Below, in pieces: positions 36,038 through 43,692 of a stretch of 64,000 nucleotides of DNA (the first letter of the stretch is position 1; each line of letters begins with the position of its first letter). The DNA is from Sporocytophaga myxococcoides. Its GTDB lineage: Bacteria > Bacteroidota > Bacteroidia > Cytophagales > Cytophagaceae. The position numbers and the translations under genes are program-made. The stretch covers positions 558,001-622,000 of the forward strand of contig NZ_BBLT01000001.1 of assembly GCF_000775915.1 (NCBI RefSeq). Reading direction: 5' to 3'. The notes beneath the pieces are model-generated. The model did not search any database and was not told the origin of the DNA. It saw nothing but the letters and a program-made list of their open reading frames with translations.

Positions 36038-36068
36038 AAAAAAAGGTGAATTCAGGTTCACCTTTTTT
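36038..36068. terminator. terminator after the small basic protein gene (bidirectional)
   Basis: Stem AAAAGGTGAA / TTCACCTTTT with a 6-nt loop, A-run on the left, T6 on the right. Serves the plus-strand small gene and the minus-strand phosphoesterase gene ending at 36072. Confidence 0.9.
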
Positions 36069-36071
36069 ATT

Positions 36072-36569
36072 TTATCCTCTTTTGCCTAATTCAATTGCCT
36101 TCACATTTTCCAGTTTTTTATTATTGAGGTCAAATTTCATAATTGTTTTTATTTTATGAAACCCTTGATTACCAGCAGCTCCTGGATTTATCGAAATCAA
36201 TTTAAGTTCCGGATCGGATATTACTCTGAGAATATGAGAATGTCCGCAAATAAAAAGATCAGGTTTTTCCTTTTTCAATTGATCTTTAATTCCTTTGGCA
36301 TAGTGCCCAGGATAACCACCAATGTGAGTGATGAAGATTTTAAATCCTTCTTCTTCAAAAATCAAATCTTTTGGAAATTCAAACCGAATATCTTTATCAT
36401 CAATATTGCCATATACACCTTTTAACGGCTTAATTCTGGCTAATTCTAATGCCACTTCTGCTGGTCCGAAATCTCCTGCATGCCAGATCTCATCTACATC
36501 TTTAAAATGATCAAAGACTTTTGGATCCAGAAATCCGTGAGTATCGGAAATTAAACCTATTCTTTTCAA
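36072..36569 (-). CDS. metallophosphoesterase, YfcE/MJ0936 family
   Basis: A 165-residue calcineurin-like phosphodiesterase. The metal-binding series is complete: LISDTHG, HAGDFGP, GNIDD, FITHIGGYPGH and ICGHSH. Family members hydrolyse bis-p-nitrophenyl phosphate and other phosphodiesters; the physiological substrate is not known. Length normal, no signal peptide, so cytoplasmic. Convergent with the small basic gene. Confidence 0.94.
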   Translation of the reverse strand: MKRIGLISDTHGFLDPKVFDHFKDVDEIWHAGDFGPAEVALELARIKPLKGVYGNIDDKDIRFEFPKDLIFEEEGFKIFITHIGGYPGHYAKGIKDQLKKEKPDLFICGHSHILRVISDPELKLISINPGAAGNQGFHKIKTIMKFDLNNKKLENVKAIELGKRG

Positions 36570-36595
36570 CGTGTTAAGACTTTTAGGCTAAAATT

Positions 36596-36650
36596 GTAAA
36601 GCCTTTCAAAGAGGATTTATGTTAAATCCAGCTTCGAAAGGCTTTATTAA
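36596..36650. terminator. branched hairpin terminator between pyrE and the phosphoesterase gene
   Basis: An outer stem AAAGCCTTTC / GAAAGGCTTT (36598-36607 and 36636-36645) encloses an inner stem GGATTTA / TAAATCC-like. On the minus strand this is the terminator of pyrE, though T-rich runs are short. Confidence 0.75.
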
Positions 36651-36669
36651 AATTATAAAAATAAAAAGC

Positions 36670-37296
36670 TTATACTGACCATTTTTCGGGAGCTGTTCTC
36701 CAGGAACTTAATGTTTCCAGATCACTTTCTTTAATGTATCCAAGTTTGATGGCTTCTTTAAGCAATGCATTGTAATCTGTAAGTGATTTTAATATTACTC
36801 CTTTGTCTTTAAAGTTTTTCTCTGCAATATCAAAACTGTAAGTAAAGATGGAAACCATCCCAAGTACCTCGATACCTCCATCTCTCAATGCTTCTACAGC
36901 TTTTAATGAACTTCCGCCGGTGGATATAAGGTCCTCAACGACAACTACTTTTTGTCCCGGATGAATTTTTCCTTCAATAAGATTTTCCATTCCATGATCT
37001 TTTGGCTTGGGTCTTACGTAAAGGAATGGCAAGTTCATTTTGTCAGCGATTAGAGTACCTTGGGGGATACCTGCAGTTGCCACACCGGCAATAGCTTCTG
37101 TCTGAGGAAAATATTCTTTTACAAGAGAAACAAGTTCTTCTTTAATGATGTTTCTAACATCAGGAAATGAAAGAGAAAATCTGTTGTCACAGTAAATTGG
37201 TGAGTTCCAGCCTGATGCCCATTTGAAAGGATTTTCAGGACGAAGTTTTATCGCACCGATTTTAAGAAGGGATTCAGCTACTTTTTCTGAAGACAT
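36670..37296 (-). CDS. pyrE: orotate phosphoribosyltransferase
   Basis: Makes OMP from orotate and PRPP in pyrimidine synthesis. 208 residues, with FKWASGWNSPIYCDNR near the N-terminus, GVATAGIPQG, YVRPKPKDHG, and the PRPP-binding motif VVVVEDLISTGGSSL (about 116-130). All key residues present. Monocistronic: divergent from the NUDIX gene upstream and closed by a hairpin downstream. Confidence 0.97.
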   Translation of the reverse strand: MSSEKVAESLLKIGAIKLRPENPFKWASGWNSPIYCDNRFSLSFPDVRNIIKEELVSLVKEYFPQTEAIAGVATAGIPQGTLIADKMNLPFLYVRPKPKDHGMENLIEGKIHPGQKVVVVEDLISTGGSSLKAVEALRDGGIEVLGMVSIFTYSFDIAEKNFKDKGVILKSLTDYNALLKEAIKLGYIKESDLETLSSWRTAPEKWSV

Positions 37297-37407
37297 ATAA
37301 ATTTATTTGAAGGCAAATTTAGAATAATATTTAATAGCATGATACAATTCTATTTGTTACTTTGCATGATATATAATCAAAATTTACCATCCCAATTACC
37401 AATTTAA

Positions 37408-38082
37408 ATGAAGCTTTTTTTGAATGACAAGCCTGTATGGATAGTGCAGCTTGGCGAGCAATTGGACAGCAGTGCTTATGATGCTGTGCTCGATGGCAAA
37501 AATGAGATTATTTCCAAAAACCTCGTGGGGAATGTCATTATTATGGGAGCTTCTCCTTCTCATATTGACCGTTTGCTTAAGTTACTGGAGGTGAAAAAAT
37601 TGAAGAAACTTAAAGAAATAACCTTTGCTGTTCCTGATAAAAAATTTGCTGTTGAATTTGTCAAGGATCAGTTTAAGATTGTTAAAGCAGCAGGTGGGAT
37701 TGTCGTGAAAGAGGATAAAATCCTCATGATTTTCCGGTTAAAAAAATGGGATTTGCCAAAAGGAAAGTTAAGAAAGAAAGAGGACACGGAGAAAGGCGCT
37801 AAAAGAGAGGTAGAAGAAGAGTGCAATATCAAGGTTGAGGTTAAAGAAAAAATTTGTAAAACCTGGCATACTTATGTTCGCAAGGGAAGAAGAATTTTGA
37901 AGAAAACGACCTGGTACCTTATGGAAAATGTAAATGACACTATGATGCGTCCCCAAATTGAGGAGTATATTGAAGAAGTCAGGTGGATGGATAAAAAGGA
38001 TGTGAAAAAAGCTACTAAAAACTCCTACAGATCTATAGAAGAAGTTCTTGATAATTTTTATAGGGAAAAAACTATTTTGTAG
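37408..38082 (+). CDS. NUDIX hydrolase with N-terminal extension
   Basis: A 224-residue protein. The N-terminal 90 residues are an unrelated small domain common in Bacteroidota homologues. The NUDIX box begins near residue 125 (KGKLRKKEDTEKGAKREVEEECNI) with the catalytic REVEEE. Substrate not predictable; the highly basic surroundings (KKWDLPKGKLRKKE) hint at a diphosphoinositol- or nucleotide-type ligand. The 3' end overlaps coaD by 11 bp on the opposite strand. Confidence 0.88.
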   Translation: MKLFLNDKPVWIVQLGEQLDSSAYDAVLDGKNEIISKNLVGNVIIMGASPSHIDRLLKLLEVKKLKKLKEITFAVPDKKFAVEFVKDQFKIVKAAGGIVVKEDKILMIFRLKKWDLPKGKLRKKEDTEKGAKREVEEECNIKVEVKEKICKTWHTYVRKGRRILKKTTWYLMENVNDTMMRPQIEEYIEEVRWMDKKDVKKATKNSYRSIEEVLDNFYREKTIL

Positions 38083-38539
38083 GATAATCTAATTCATAAG
38101 GCAGAAAATGATCTGCCTTTGCTCCATATCTATGCAAATCTCTTATAATTGATGAGCTAAGTGCTGCTAATTCAGGCGAGGTTATTAAAAATATAGTCTC
38201 CATTTCATTCCAAAGGAATTTATTTGCCTGAGCTATGCCACATTCATATTCAAAATCTGTGGTGTTTCTTAATCCTCTGATTATAAATTTTGCATCTCTT
38301 CTCTTGGCAAAATCTGCAGTAAATCCTTCATAAGATTCAACGCTCACTTGTGGAAAATCTTTAAATACACCTTTAATTTTAGTCTCTATAAACTCCAAAG
38401 GAAAGTACCTGCTCTTATTACTGTTTTTTCCAATGCCTATAATAACTTTATCGAACAAACTGATACTGCGCATCACAATATCCAAATGTCCTTTGGTAAA
38501 TGGATCAAATGATCCGGGAAAAAGTGCTATCCTTTCCAT
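38072..38539 (-). CDS. coaD: phosphopantetheine adenylyltransferase
   Basis: Penultimate enzyme of coenzyme A synthesis. 155 residues, with the nucleotidyltransferase start FPGSFDPFTKGHLDIV (the TKGH catalytic motif), FIIRGLRNTTDFEYE, and the C-terminal LSSSIIRDL. Ends in the opposite-strand NUDIX gene. The gene for DUF3822 lies 9 bp upstream, the usual neighbour in this phylum. Confidence 0.97.
   Translation of the reverse strand: MERIALFPGSFDPFTKGHLDIVMRSISLFDKVIIGIGKNSNKSRYFPLEFIETKIKGVFKDFPQVSVESYEGFTADFAKRRDAKFIIRGLRNTTDFEYECGIAQANKFLWNEMETIFLITSPELAALSSSIIRDLHRYGAKADHFLPYELDYPTK
38098..38119. terminator. inverted repeat inside the coaD 3' end, probable NUDIX terminator
   Basis: AAGGCAGA / TCTGCCTT (38098-38105 and 38112-38119) with a 6-nt loop, 15 bp after the NUDIX stop. 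It lies within coaD codons. Only three T follow, so termination strength is uncertain. Confidence 0.6.
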
Positions 38540-38548
38540 TCGTTAGTG

Positions 38549-39439
38549 CTATTCACAAAGGTGCATAGTATATAGATCAAAAAATTTGTGGTCGAAAACT
38601 TCATCAAAGTTATATCCAAAGTGAAGGCTGGAAGGCTTATCTCCGAACGAAATGTTTTTGATATATTTATAAAGTTTTTTATATAAGGTTGAATCAGGGC
38701 TGATTTCTCCGAATACAGTAACAGGTACTGATTCAGGGTTGATCTGAAGCTGATCCATCACAAACATGGTGAAGTATACAAAATCTTCCGGACTTATATA
38801 ATTAAAAGAATTACAGTACTCTAAATTTTTACTTCGCTTTACCAGGATGGTCATATATTGATTTTCAACATTGATCACTACTGATAAATCCTGCTTATTA
38901 GTTCCGGTAAGCAAAACCCCCTCAATTAATGGGCTTGTATGATGTACAACCTTTACCTTTTTGGAAGGGTATCTTAAGTTAAACCATTCGATTATTTTTT
39001 TATCTGCAGAAAAGATATTCACCGCGTCCAATCTGTTCTGACGATAATAATATACTTCATCGTTGTTGTCATCAGAAAAATGACAATTGATATGCAGATA
39101 GTCTTTCAGATATTGTTTCTCAAATAGCGAGAAAGGAATTAAAGAGAAACAAGTATTTTTTATAGCAAGTCTTACATCCTTCCAGAACCCTGCTTGTAAT
39201 AAAGCATGATCTTCATAAAGAAGTCTTAACTGCTCGAGCAATTGGTCCGGTGTGCGGATATTCTGTAGTTGATAATCTTCAAGTAATAGACACCTGTTTT
39301 TAACAGAATCTGTAATGCAGATACGGAAAAGGTCTTTACTTACCTGAAGTGATAGAGTATACCTTGCAATCAAGTCCACATTGAACTGATCGTCTTTTAT
39401 TTTTTTGTTTAATTTGTACTGCGCTGTTAGTTCTTCCAT
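38549..39439 (-). CDS. DUF3822 family protein
   Basis: A 296-residue cytoplasmic protein of the DUF3822 family, whose fold resembles the actin/HSP70 ATPase-like architecture seen in type IV pilus PilM-like proteins (family knowledge; not verified here). No clear phosphate-binding loop is visible. It sits 9 bp upstream of coaD, a conserved arrangement in Bacteroidota. Function unknown. Starts next to an AT-rich gap with DnaA-box-like sites. Confidence 0.85.
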   Translation of the reverse strand: MEELTAQYKLNKKIKDDQFNVDLIARYTLSLQVSKDLFRICITDSVKNRCLLLEDYQLQNIRTPDQLLEQLRLLYEDHALLQAGFWKDVRLAIKNTCFSLIPFSLFEKQYLKDYLHINCHFSDDNNDEVYYYRQNRLDAVNIFSADKKIIEWFNLRYPSKKVKVVHHTSPLIEGVLLTGTNKQDLSVVINVENQYMTILVKRSKNLEYCNSFNYISPEDFVYFTMFVMDQLQINPESVPVTVFGEISPDSTLYKKLYKYIKNISFGDKPSSLHFGYNFDEVFDHKFFDLYTMHLCE

Positions 39440-39472
39440 CTTAACAAGATATTCACATTGCCTGAGGAATAA

Positions 39473-39568
39473 TGTGGATAAATGGTTAATATATTATTTC
39501 TCTTTAAAATTAACCAAATTTTTACTGTTGAAAATATTTTTTCCACAAAAATGTTAAAATGTGGAAAA
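39473..39568. promoter_or_regulatory. cluster of three DnaA-box-like nonamers in an AT-rich gap
   Basis: In the 136-bp gap between DUF3822 and a NUDIX gene there is an exact TTATCCACA on the minus strand (39473-39481), a TTTTCCACA on the plus strand (39539-39547) and the same on the minus strand (39560-39568). All fit TTWTNCACA. The last two are the arms of an inverted repeat. Confidence 0.5.
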
Positions 39569-39569
39569 A
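39538..39569 (-). repeat. 10-bp inverted repeat after the NUDIX gene
   Basis: TTTTTCCACA / TGTGGAAAAA with a 12-nt spacer, beginning 6 bp downstream of the NUDIX stop on the minus strand. May be that gene's terminator, though no T-tract follows, or a pair of DnaA-type sites. Confidence 0.6.
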
Positions 39570-39575
39570 CTTTTC

Positions 39576-40088
39576 TTAACTATTATCTTTTTGAAGAATA
39601 TAACCTTTTAGATTTAACAATTCTGTATTGGTTTTAGCCAGGCGAAAAATATTATGGAACAAACTGGCATCTTTTTTTTGAATGTCGCCAAGGTTCCAGA
39701 ATTTAACTTCTTCTATGATCTGGCTGTCTGATTCCATCTCAGGGTCTTTCCCTAGTTTTAATTTCCCTCCTGTTTCTTCTATTTCAAAGAATAGCTCAAC
39801 CTCATGAAATGGGGGATGAAGATATTCATGAGTGAAAAGGAATTTATTAATTCTGACTATAAGTCCTGTTTCCTCATAAAATTCTCGTATCAGGGATTCT
39901 TCAGCTGATTCTCCGAAATCTATTCCTCCTCCGGGAGGGGAATAAAAGAACTTATTTTTACCTATAGTAAGGTGCTTAATGAGTAGTACATCGGAAGTGT
40001 TTCTAAACAGTAATCCTCGTACTTTTACTCTTGTTTTGTTTCCAAAGATGTCAATTATATTCTGTTGAAGGTCTTGTATTTCTTCCAT
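39576..40088 (-). CDS. NUDIX hydrolase (tandem copy 2)
   Basis: A 170-residue NUDIX protein with the box GGGIDFGESAEESLIREFYEETGLIV; the catalytic REFYEE is intact. It is a close paralogue of the gene directly upstream: most of the sequence aligns residue by residue, including the KHLTIGKNKFFYSPPGGGI lead-in and the RLAKTNTELLNLKGY tail. I chose ATG 40088 because it matches the paralogue's start; the ATG at 40100 adds four residues. Substrate unknown. Confidence 0.9.
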   Translation of the reverse strand: MEEIQDLQQNIIDIFGNKTRVKVRGLLFRNTSDVLLIKHLTIGKNKFFYSPPGGGIDFGESAEESLIREFYEETGLIVRINKFLFTHEYLHPPFHEVELFFEIEETGGKLKLGKDPEMESDSQIIEEVKFWNLGDIQKKDASLFHNIFRLAKTNTELLNLKGYILQKDNS

Positions 40089-40092
40089 ACCC

Positions 40093-40593
40093 TTAATCAT
40101 TCCCTTTATGAAGAAAATAACCTTTTAGGTTTAATAGTTCAGACTTGGTTTTAGCCAGGCGAAAAATGTTGTGGAATAAACCGGCATCATTTTTTTTGAT
40201 TTCTAAAAGACTCCAGAATTTTACTTCTTTTATTATCTGATTATCCAGTCCCATCTCCGGATCTTTTCCTAATGAAAGTGTTCCTCCAATTTCTTCAACT
40301 TCAAAGAAAAGTTCTATGGCATGTAACGGAGGCTCAAGGTATTCATGAGTAAGAAGGAATGACTTAATTCTTACTTTTAGCCCTGTTTCTTCATGAAACT
40401 CACGGATCAGAGACTCTTCAGCCGATTCACCAAAATCTATCCCACCTCCCGGGGGAGCATAAAAGAATATATTTTTCCCGATGGTCAAGTGCTTGACTAA
40501 TAGTATATCGGAGTTTCTGAACAATAACCCACAAACTCTGACCCTGATTTTATTTCCGTAGGTATTGATTATTTCCTGATGATGCTCTTCCAT
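40093..40593 (-). CDS. NUDIX hydrolase (tandem copy 1)
   Basis: A 166-residue NUDIX protein with the box GGGIDFGESAEESLIREFHEETGLKV. The start is placed at ATG 40593 (MEEHHQEIINTYGNK), which aligns with the second copy (MEEIQDLQQNIIDIFGNK). The longer frame back to 40653 would run into the divergent helicase gene and has no counterpart in the paralogue. The two genes are 4 bp apart and read as one transcript. Confidence 0.9.
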   Translation of the reverse strand: MEEHHQEIINTYGNKIRVRVCGLLFRNSDILLVKHLTIGKNIFFYAPPGGGIDFGESAEESLIREFHEETGLKVRIKSFLLTHEYLEPPLHAIELFFEVEEIGGTLSLGKDPEMGLDNQIIKEVKFWSLLEIKKNDAGLFHNIFRLAKTKSELLNLKGYFLHKGND

Positions 40594-40597
40594 ATTA

Positions 40598-42025
40598 GTG
40601 CAATTTATCGGAAATTTGTATCCTGTGCGACCTTCGGCTTTAATTTCCTCCAACTTCCCTTTTGAACCTACCTATGGTCAGCAGGCAGTATTTAAAATGC
40701 TGGACGATTTCCTCTTTTCAAGGCAAATGAAAAAGCCTGTTTTTCTATTAAAGGGGTATGCAGGAACAGGTAAAACTACATTGGTTAGTGCTCTGGTAAA
40801 AGCTCTGGACACTTTGGAGATGCCCGTTGTATTAATGGCTCCTACCGGAAGAGCAGCTAAGGTCATGAGCAACTATTCTGGCCGAAAAGCTTTTACCATT
40901 CATAAACAAATCTATGTAAGGGAAGAGGATTCTGCTAGTGGAAACCTTCAGTTTAGAAGGAAAAAGAACCTTTTTGCCAACACATTATTCATAGTGGACG
41001 AAGCCTCTATGATTTCAGACGATGGGGATTTCGGAGAAAGAAAACTACTAACTGATCTTGTTGAATTTGTTTTCGAGAAAAAGTCTAACCGATTAATGCT
41101 AATCGGTGATAATGCTCAGCTTCCTCCAATAAAAAGAGAGATAAGTCAGGCATTGGAGGGGGATTATCTTCAGAGTAATTTCGGTGTTGATCTTGTGGAA
41201 TACGAGCTCAATGAAGTGGTAAGGCAGGAGCAAGCGTCGGGAATTTTGTTTAATGCGACTTCGCTTCGCACGAATTTAGCTAAAGATAATTTCGATATCC
41301 GTTTTACAACCAAAGGATATAAGGATTTTTATAAAATGACGGGGGAGAAACTGGAAGAGGGTTTGAGATACGCATATGACAAGTACGGAGAAGAAAATAC
41401 AGTCATTATTTGCAGGTCTAATAAGTCGGCTACACAATACAATAACTATGTTCGCAGAGCCATACGTTTCTGTGAAAGTGAAATTGAAGCAGGAGATCTG
41501 CTAATGGTTGTCAGAAACAACTATACAGTCCTGGAAGAAGGTACAACCCCTGGCTTTATTGCCAATGGTGATTTTGCGGAAATAAGGAAAATCAGAAGTA
41601 TTACAGAGGCTCATGGGTTTCGCTTTGCAAAAGTTGAACTTCAGCTGATTGATTATCCTGATCTGCCAGCTTTCGAAACGCTCATTTTTCTGGATACTCT
41701 TCATAGCTTTACACCTTCCGTATCACAAGAGGAGAACAAGAAGCTATATGATTCCGTTCTTCAGGATTATCTGGACATAAAGACTAAAAAAGACAGGGTT
41801 GATGCTATCAGGAAAGATCCTTACCTTAATGCTCTTCAGGTAAAATTTGCATATGCTTTGACTTGCCACAAGTCCCAAGGGGGGCAGTGGAAAGCAGTTT
41901 TTGTTGATCAGGGATATCTTACTGAAGAGCAAGTCAACAAAGAATTTGCAAGATGGTTATATACAGCAGTCACCAGAGCGTCTGAGGAATTATTTCTTGT
42001 GAATTTTAACAGTAAGTTTTTCTGA
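40598..42025 (+). CDS. ATP-dependent RecD-like DNA helicase
   Basis: A SF1 helicase of up to 475 residues with Walker A GYAGTGKTTLVSAL (about 49-62), PTGRAAKVM, Walker B DEASMI, the GDNAQLPPI motif III, and the C-terminal UvrD_C_2 region with ALTCHKSQGGQWKAVFVD and WLYTAVTRA. No N-terminal RecD2 helical domain, so this is the short RecD-like/Dda type common in Bacteroidota. The GTG at 40598 lies 4 bp from the divergent NUDIX start; TTG 40616 or GTG 40625 leave more room for a promoter and are equally possible. Confidence 0.92.
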   Translation: MQFIGNLYPVRPSALISSNFPFEPTYGQQAVFKMLDDFLFSRQMKKPVFLLKGYAGTGKTTLVSALVKALDTLEMPVVLMAPTGRAAKVMSNYSGRKAFTIHKQIYVREEDSASGNLQFRRKKNLFANTLFIVDEASMISDDGDFGERKLLTDLVEFVFEKKSNRLMLIGDNAQLPPIKREISQALEGDYLQSNFGVDLVEYELNEVVRQEQASGILFNATSLRTNLAKDNFDIRFTTKGYKDFYKMTGEKLEEGLRYAYDKYGEENTVIICRSNKSATQYNNYVRRAIRFCESEIEAGDLLMVVRNNYTVLEEGTTPGFIANGDFAEIRKIRSITEAHGFRFAKVELQLIDYPDLPAFETLIFLDTLHSFTPSVSQEENKKLYDSVLQDYLDIKTKKDRVDAIRKDPYLNALQVKFAYALTCHKSQGGQWKAVFVDQGYLTEEQVNKEFARWLYTAVTRASEELFLVNFNSKFF

Positions 42026-42073
42026 TAAATGGCAGGAAAATTGTTATTTTTAAAAGAAAAATGGAATAAGAAT

Positions 42074-42472
42074 ATGAAGCCTTTTATAATATATAGCCTT
42101 ACTTTTTTTCTAGCGTTAGTTTTAAATTTTGAGACAAAAGCTCAGACTTCTAATGGCCCAGTACTCGAATTTGCAGAAAAGTCCTTTGAATTTGGAGATA
42201 TCGTTCAGGGAGATTCTGTAAAACACGTATTTAAATTTACCAATACAGGTAATGCACCGCTTATGTTAAGGGAAGTATTGACAACATGTGGATGCACAGT
42301 TCCTAAATTTTCTAAAGAACCGATTATGCCTGGTAAAGAAGGCGAAATACTTGTGAAATTTAATTCAGAAGGAAAAGAAGGCCGGTTAACTAAAGTGATT
42401 ACAATATTAAGCAATGCAACAAATAATCCTGCACGAGTTAATATTGTGGTTAATATCCAGCCTAAGAAATAA
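42074..42472 (+). CDS. DUF1573 domain exported protein
   Basis: A 132-residue exported protein. The start at ATG 42074 gives the signal peptide MKPFIIYSLTFFLALVLNF ending near KAQ; the longer frame from 42029 adds a charged stretch that would spoil it. The mature part is one immunoglobulin-like DUF1573 domain with VLTTCGCTVPKF, a Cys pair typical of the family, and the PGKEGEILVKF strand. Periplasmic; role unknown. 48 bp after the helicase stop. Confidence 0.9.
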   Translation: MKPFIIYSLTFFLALVLNFETKAQTSNGPVLEFAEKSFEFGDIVQGDSVKHVFKFTNTGNAPLMLREVLTTCGCTVPKFSKEPIMPGKEGEILVKFNSEGKEGRLTKVITILSNATNNPARVNIVVNIQPKK

Positions 42473-42482
42473 CTATATTCAA

Positions 42483-42860
42483 TCAGAGATTTCTCAAAAT
42501 ACTAATCAAAGCAAAGATCCATCCTGCGATTAGGAATAACCCTCCAATTGGAGTTATTGCTCCCCATTTGGATACATTTGTAAGACAAAGCACATACAAA
42601 GATCCACTGAAGATTATTATACCAGTTATAAAGCAATACCCGGAATAATTAAGTGTTTTAATATCACCTTTGATCAATAGTACTAATCCGATAAAAAGAA
42701 GAGCAAAAGTGTGGTAAAACTGATATTTTACAGCTGTTTCAAATACATCAGCTCTTCCAACTTTAAGAAGGTAATCTTTAAGTTTGTGAGCTCCAAAAGC
42801 CCCAATCATTACAGATAAAGCTCCTGATATGGAACCTAAGGTTAGGAATAATTTATGCAT
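42483..42860 (-). CDS. DUF423 family membrane protein
   Basis: A 125-residue small membrane protein with four helices. The N-terminus GSISGALSVMIGAFGAHKLKDYL and the C-terminal TPIGGLFLIAGWIFAL are the family signature. Function is unknown. Convergent with the DUF1573 gene, 11 bp downstream of yggS. Confidence 0.93.
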   Translation of the reverse strand: MHKLFLTLGSISGALSVMIGAFGAHKLKDYLLKVGRADVFETAVKYQFYHTFALLFIGLVLLIKGDIKTLNYSGYCFITGIIIFSGSLYVLCLTNVSKWGAITPIGGLFLIAGWIFALISILRNL

Positions 42861-42871
42861 GATATTTTAAG

Positions 42872-43546
42872 TTATAAGTAATTTCTGGATCCGAATATAG
42901 CACTTCCAACCCGCACCATAGTACTTCCTGATTCGCATGCTAATTTATAATCAGAACTCATACCAATAGACAATTCTTCCATTTTTATCCGATCATTTTG
43001 ATAAGAAGATTTAATCTGATTAAAGAGTTGTTGAATGTGCTGAAATTCTTTTTTTATTTGACTCTCATTTTCAGTGTTGCTAGCCATTCCCATTAACCCC
43101 AAAATTTGAATGTTCTTCATATCTTTAAGTTCCTCAGATTGGATAGTAATGAAAAGTTCTTCTTCCGAAAAACCAAACTTAGTTTCTTCCTGAGCTATGT
43201 GGATCTGTAAGAGACAGTTGATAATTCGGTTATTTTTTTTAGCCTCTTTATTTATTTCTTTTAATAATTTGAAAGAATCAACCGAGTGAATCAAATGTAT
43301 AAAAGGAGCAATGTATTTTATTTTATTGCTTTGTAGATGCCCAATCAAATGCCATTGAATATTTTTAGGGAGAACTTCATATTTTGACATGAGTTCCTGA
43401 ACTTTATTCTCTCCAAAATCTGTTTGTCCTGAGTTGTAAGCTTCTAAAATTATATCTGCAGGATAGGTTTTGGAAACTGCTATTAATTTGGTTTTAAAGG
43501 GATCTAAAAAGGATCGGATTTTCTGAAGATTTTGTGAAATACTCAT
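42872..43546 (-). CDS. YggS family PLP homeostasis protein
   Basis: A 224-residue TIM-barrel protein of the YggS/PROSC family, which binds pyridoxal phosphate and keeps free PLP low. The PLP lysine is in KLIAVSKTYP (about 18-27), followed by FGENKVQE and WHLIGHLQSNKIKYI, and the C-terminal SIGMSSDYKLACESGSTMVRVGSAIFG phosphate loop. Complete and of normal length. Confidence 0.95.
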   Translation of the reverse strand: MSISQNLQKIRSFLDPFKTKLIAVSKTYPADIILEAYNSGQTDFGENKVQELMSKYEVLPKNIQWHLIGHLQSNKIKYIAPFIHLIHSVDSFKLLKEINKEAKKNNRIINCLLQIHIAQEETKFGFSEEELFITIQSEELKDMKNIQILGLMGMASNTENESQIKKEFQHIQQLFNQIKSSYQNDRIKMEELSIGMSSDYKLACESGSTMVRVGSAIFGSRNYL

Positions 43547-43692
43547 TTAGTTCTTTTTGCTTGTAAAACCACGTAATTTTACTAAAAAATAGATAAAAGT
43601 TTAAATTCTTCAATTTATCTTAGCATTATTATTGCAAGGGGTTGGAGAGATAATTAGTTTAAGTTTAAAGTCTTTTAAAAAAACTGGCAGGA

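Noticed and set aside
39440-39575. Definite replication origin
   Set aside because: Only three box-like sites in 136 bp and no replication genes alongside. Kept as a finding of moderate interest, not annotated as oriC.
40594-40653. Longer start of the first NUDIX gene
   Set aside because: It would overlap the divergent helicase gene, and the paralogue has no counterpart of these residues.
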